Shown: positions 6,738-7,743 of the stretch, piece by piece | Layout of the letters: each line of letters opens with the position of its first letter | How positions within the stretch are numbered: the stretch's first letter is position 1 | Assembly (NCBI GenBank): GCA_031554725.1 | Contig: JAVBUZ010000112.1 | Span: 1 to 7,743 of the forward strand | Direction of reading: 5' to 3' | DNA from: JAVBUZ01 sp031554725 | GTDB lineage: Bacteria > Bacillota > Clostridia > Lachnospirales > Lachnospiraceae | DNA: 7,743 nt | Position numbers and translations under genes: made by a program | Notes under the pieces: model-generated | The model's database searches: none | Told to the model about the DNA's origin: nothing | The model's input: the letters and a program-made list of their open reading frames with translations, nothing else

Positions 6738-6778
6738 ATATAAAATAATTATTAAATGTTTCAAAACGGCTAAAAATG

Positions 6779-6820
6779 AGAAAAAAAGAGATAAATAAAG
6801 AAAAAAAGAGATAAATAAAG
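6779..6820. repeat. Perfect 20-bp tandem repeat, two copies, A-rich
   Basis: Bases 6781-6800 and 6801-6820 are identical: seven A, then GAG, then ATAAATAAAG. The preceding AG (6779-6780) extends the period to 42 bases. Two A7 tracts spaced exactly 20 bp apart would be in helical phase. The repeat ends about 30 bp upstream of the groESL -35 box. Confidence 0.9.
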
Positions 6821-6831
6821 CTATAAAAGAA

Positions 6832-6869
6832 TGTATGCGGGTGAATGCGTTTGCAAACACCTGCATATA
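6832..6869. promoter_or_regulatory. Long imperfect palindrome over the groESL -35 box
   Basis: TATGCGGGTG (6834-6843) faces CACCTGCATA (6858-6867), nine of ten matching plus a G/T pair. The symmetry extends by two pairs outward, and inward through AA/AA to TGC/GCA around GTTT. Its centre sits on the -35 box (TTGCAA, 6851-6856), and the promoter start is downstream of it, so it is likely a DNA operator and not a transcribed hairpin. It has no T run on either strand. The core TGAATGCGTTTGCA (6842-6855) matches 12 of 14 positions of the Bacillus cre (CcpA) consensus. The binding protein is not known. Confidence 0.5.
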
Positions 6870-6879
6870 AAATTATTAT
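6851..6879 (+). promoter_or_regulatory. Predicted sigma-A promoter of groESL
   Basis: -35 TTGCAA (6851-6856) and -10 TATTAT (6874-6879) with a 17-bp spacer. The start would fall near 6886, just before the CIRCE operator, the usual arrangement for HrcA-controlled vegetative promoters. Confidence 0.65.
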
Positions 6880-6891
6880 AGGTTTTAGCGA

Positions 6892-6918
6892 TTAGCACTC
6901 AAATGAAAAGAGTGCTAA
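6892..6918. promoter_or_regulatory. CIRCE operator, HrcA repressor binding site
   Basis: TTAGCACTC (6892-6900), a 9-base spacer, then GAGTGCTAA (6910-6918): an exact match to the CIRCE consensus. HrcA, kept active by GroEL, binds here at normal temperature and blocks groESL transcription, and the block is lost in heat shock. hrcA itself is not in this window. No CtsR site (GGTCAAA repeats) is visible. Confidence 0.98.
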
Positions 6919-6958
6919 TAATATGTAAAAAGCGGCAACATAACAAGGAGGAATTGTA

Positions 6959-7243
6959 ATGAAATTAGCACCTTTAGGAGACAGAGTTGTATTGAAACAA
7001 TTAGTAGCAGAAGAAACCACAAAATCAGGGATCGTACTGCCAGGACAAAATAAAGAAAAGCCACAGCAAGCAGAAGTGGTTGCCGTAGGACCAGGCGGAA
7101 ACGTAGATGGAAAAGAAATTAAAATGGAAGTTAAAGTAGGAGATCAGGTTATTTACTCCAAATATGCAGGAACAGATGTAAAGATTGAGGAAGAAGAATT
7201 TATCATTGTAAAACAAAGCGATATTCTCGCTATTTTACAGTAA
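6959..7243 (+). CDS. groES: Co-chaperonin GroES (Hsp10)
   Basis: This is the 94-residue lid of the GroEL chaperonin. It forms a cytoplasmic heptameric ring that caps the GroEL cavity during ATP-driven folding. The sequence is full length for the family. It opens with the strand MKLAPLGDRVVLKQ, has a mobile loop at about 17-33 with the GroEL-contacting GIVL tripeptide region (24-27), and ends with the conserved YAGTDVKIEEEEFIIVKQSDILA. AAGGAGG (6945-6951) lies 7 bases before the ATG. It is first in the groES-groEL operon, 30 bases ahead of groEL, and is under the CIRCE operator in its leader. Nothing in the protein is unusual. Confidence 0.98.
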   Translation: MKLAPLGDRVVLKQLVAEETTKSGIVLPGQNKEKPQQAEVVAVGPGGNVDGKEIKMEVKVGDQVIYSKYAGTDVKIEEEEFIIVKQSDILAILQ

Positions 7244-7273
7244 AAATAAAAATAATCTTGGAGGCGTTTTGAC

Positions 7274-7743
7274 ATGGCAAAAGAAATTAAATACGGCGCA
7301 GAAGCCCGTGCAGCATTAGAATCAGGTGTAAACCAATTAGCAGATACCGTTAGAGTAACCTTAGGACCTAAGGGAAGAAATGTAGTATTAGATAAATCCT
7401 TTGGCGCACCACTTATTACGAATGATGGTGTTACAATTGCAAAGGAAATCGAATTAGAAGATGCATTTGAAAATATGGGAGCTCAGCTTGTAAAGGAAGT
7501 TGCTACAAAGACCAATGATGTAGCGGGTGATGGTACAACAACCGCTACTGTTTTAGCTCAGGCGATGATTACTGCAGGTATGAAAAACTTGGCAGCAGGA
7601 GCAAATCCAATTATCTTAAGAAAAGGTATGAAGAAAGCAACTGATTGTGCAGTAGAAGCAATTGCAAAGATGAGCTCTAAGGTAAATGGAAAAGAACATA
7701 TTGCAAGAGCAGCAGCAGTTTCAGCAGGTGATGATGAAATTGG
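7274..7743 (+). CDS. groEL: Chaperonin GroEL (Hsp60), 3'-truncated by window edge
   Basis: ATP-driven cytoplasmic folding chaperone, a double ring of seven subunits working with GroES. The first 156 codons of about 540 are present, covering the equatorial ATP-binding domain and the start of the hinge. Visible nucleotide-binding motifs are TLGPKGRNV (29-37), ITNDGVTIAKEIE (48-60) and GDGTTTATVLA (85-95), with Asp86 matching the metal- and phosphate-binding Asp87 of E. coli GroEL. The catalytic aspartate near 398 lies beyond the window. GGAGG (7260-7264) sits 9 bases before the ATG. It is co-transcribed with groES and shares its HrcA control. The sequence is ordinary for a clostridial housekeeping copy. 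Confidence 0.98.
   Translation, partial: MAKEIKYGAEARAALESGVNQLADTVRVTLGPKGRNVVLDKSFGAPLITNDGVTIAKEIELEDAFENMGAQLVKEVATKTNDVAGDGTTTATVLAQAMITAGMKNLAAGANPIILRKGMKKATDCAVEAIAKMSSKVNGKEHIARAAAVSAGDDEI

Noticed and set aside
6832..6869. The palindrome as a rho-independent terminator for an upstream transcript
   Set aside because: No T run follows on either strand, and a good terminator already exists at 6511-6537.
7025..7216. 63-codon minus-strand open frame inside groES
   Set aside because: Antisense shadow of a highly conserved gene, with no start signals.

Overview
The window looks like chromosomal DNA from a low-GC Gram-positive anaerobe of the Clostridia, most likely a Lachnospiraceae-type organism. 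The reasons are the A+T-rich codon use, strong AAGGAGG-type ribosome binding sites, a groESL operon headed by a perfect CIRCE (HrcA) operator, and the protein family content. The genus cannot be fixed from the sequence alone.

Layout, left to right. (1) 1-1049, plus strand: the C-terminal three quarters of an MgtE magnesium channel, ending in a hairpin terminator that also serves the convergent operon. (2) 1109-4649, minus strand: a two-gene operon for a heterodimeric ABC exporter of the BmrCD/LmrCD/TM287-288 type. The genes are one base apart. The upstream-encoded half carries a degenerate ATP site (Asp in place of the catalytic Glu, Tyr in place of the H-loop His, no A-loop Tyr), and the downstream-encoded half is catalytically complete but has an altered signature motif, LSAGQ. 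(3) 4650-4833: a divergent control region. (4) 4834-5676, plus strand: an AraC-family regulator with an N-terminal cupin domain, probably the regulator of the exporter. (5) 5824-6492, plus strand: an unusual small protein that appears to join a DUF1905-like beta-barrel domain to a papain-fold, C39-like cysteine-peptidase domain. It has its own promoter and a strong terminator. (6) 6538-6958: about 420 bases without an intact gene. They hold a decayed small membrane-protein gene, a perfect 20-bp tandem repeat, a long imperfect palindrome over the groESL -35 box, the groESL promoter and the CIRCE operator. (7) 6959-7743, plus strand: groES complete, then the first 156 codons of groEL, cut by the window end.

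How the parts relate. mgtE is an independent ion-transport gene. The AraC-type regulator and the exporter form a plausible regulator/efflux module, in which a ligand sensed by the cupin domain would switch export. The groESL operon is a standard HrcA-repressed heat-shock operon, but the palindrome over its -35 box suggests a second, unidentified layer of control. No tRNA, rRNA, CRISPR array, insertion sequence or phage gene is visible. The least ordinary items are the DUF1905/C39-like fusion and the non-coding stretch upstream of groES. No clearly new multi-gene system can be supported from this window.
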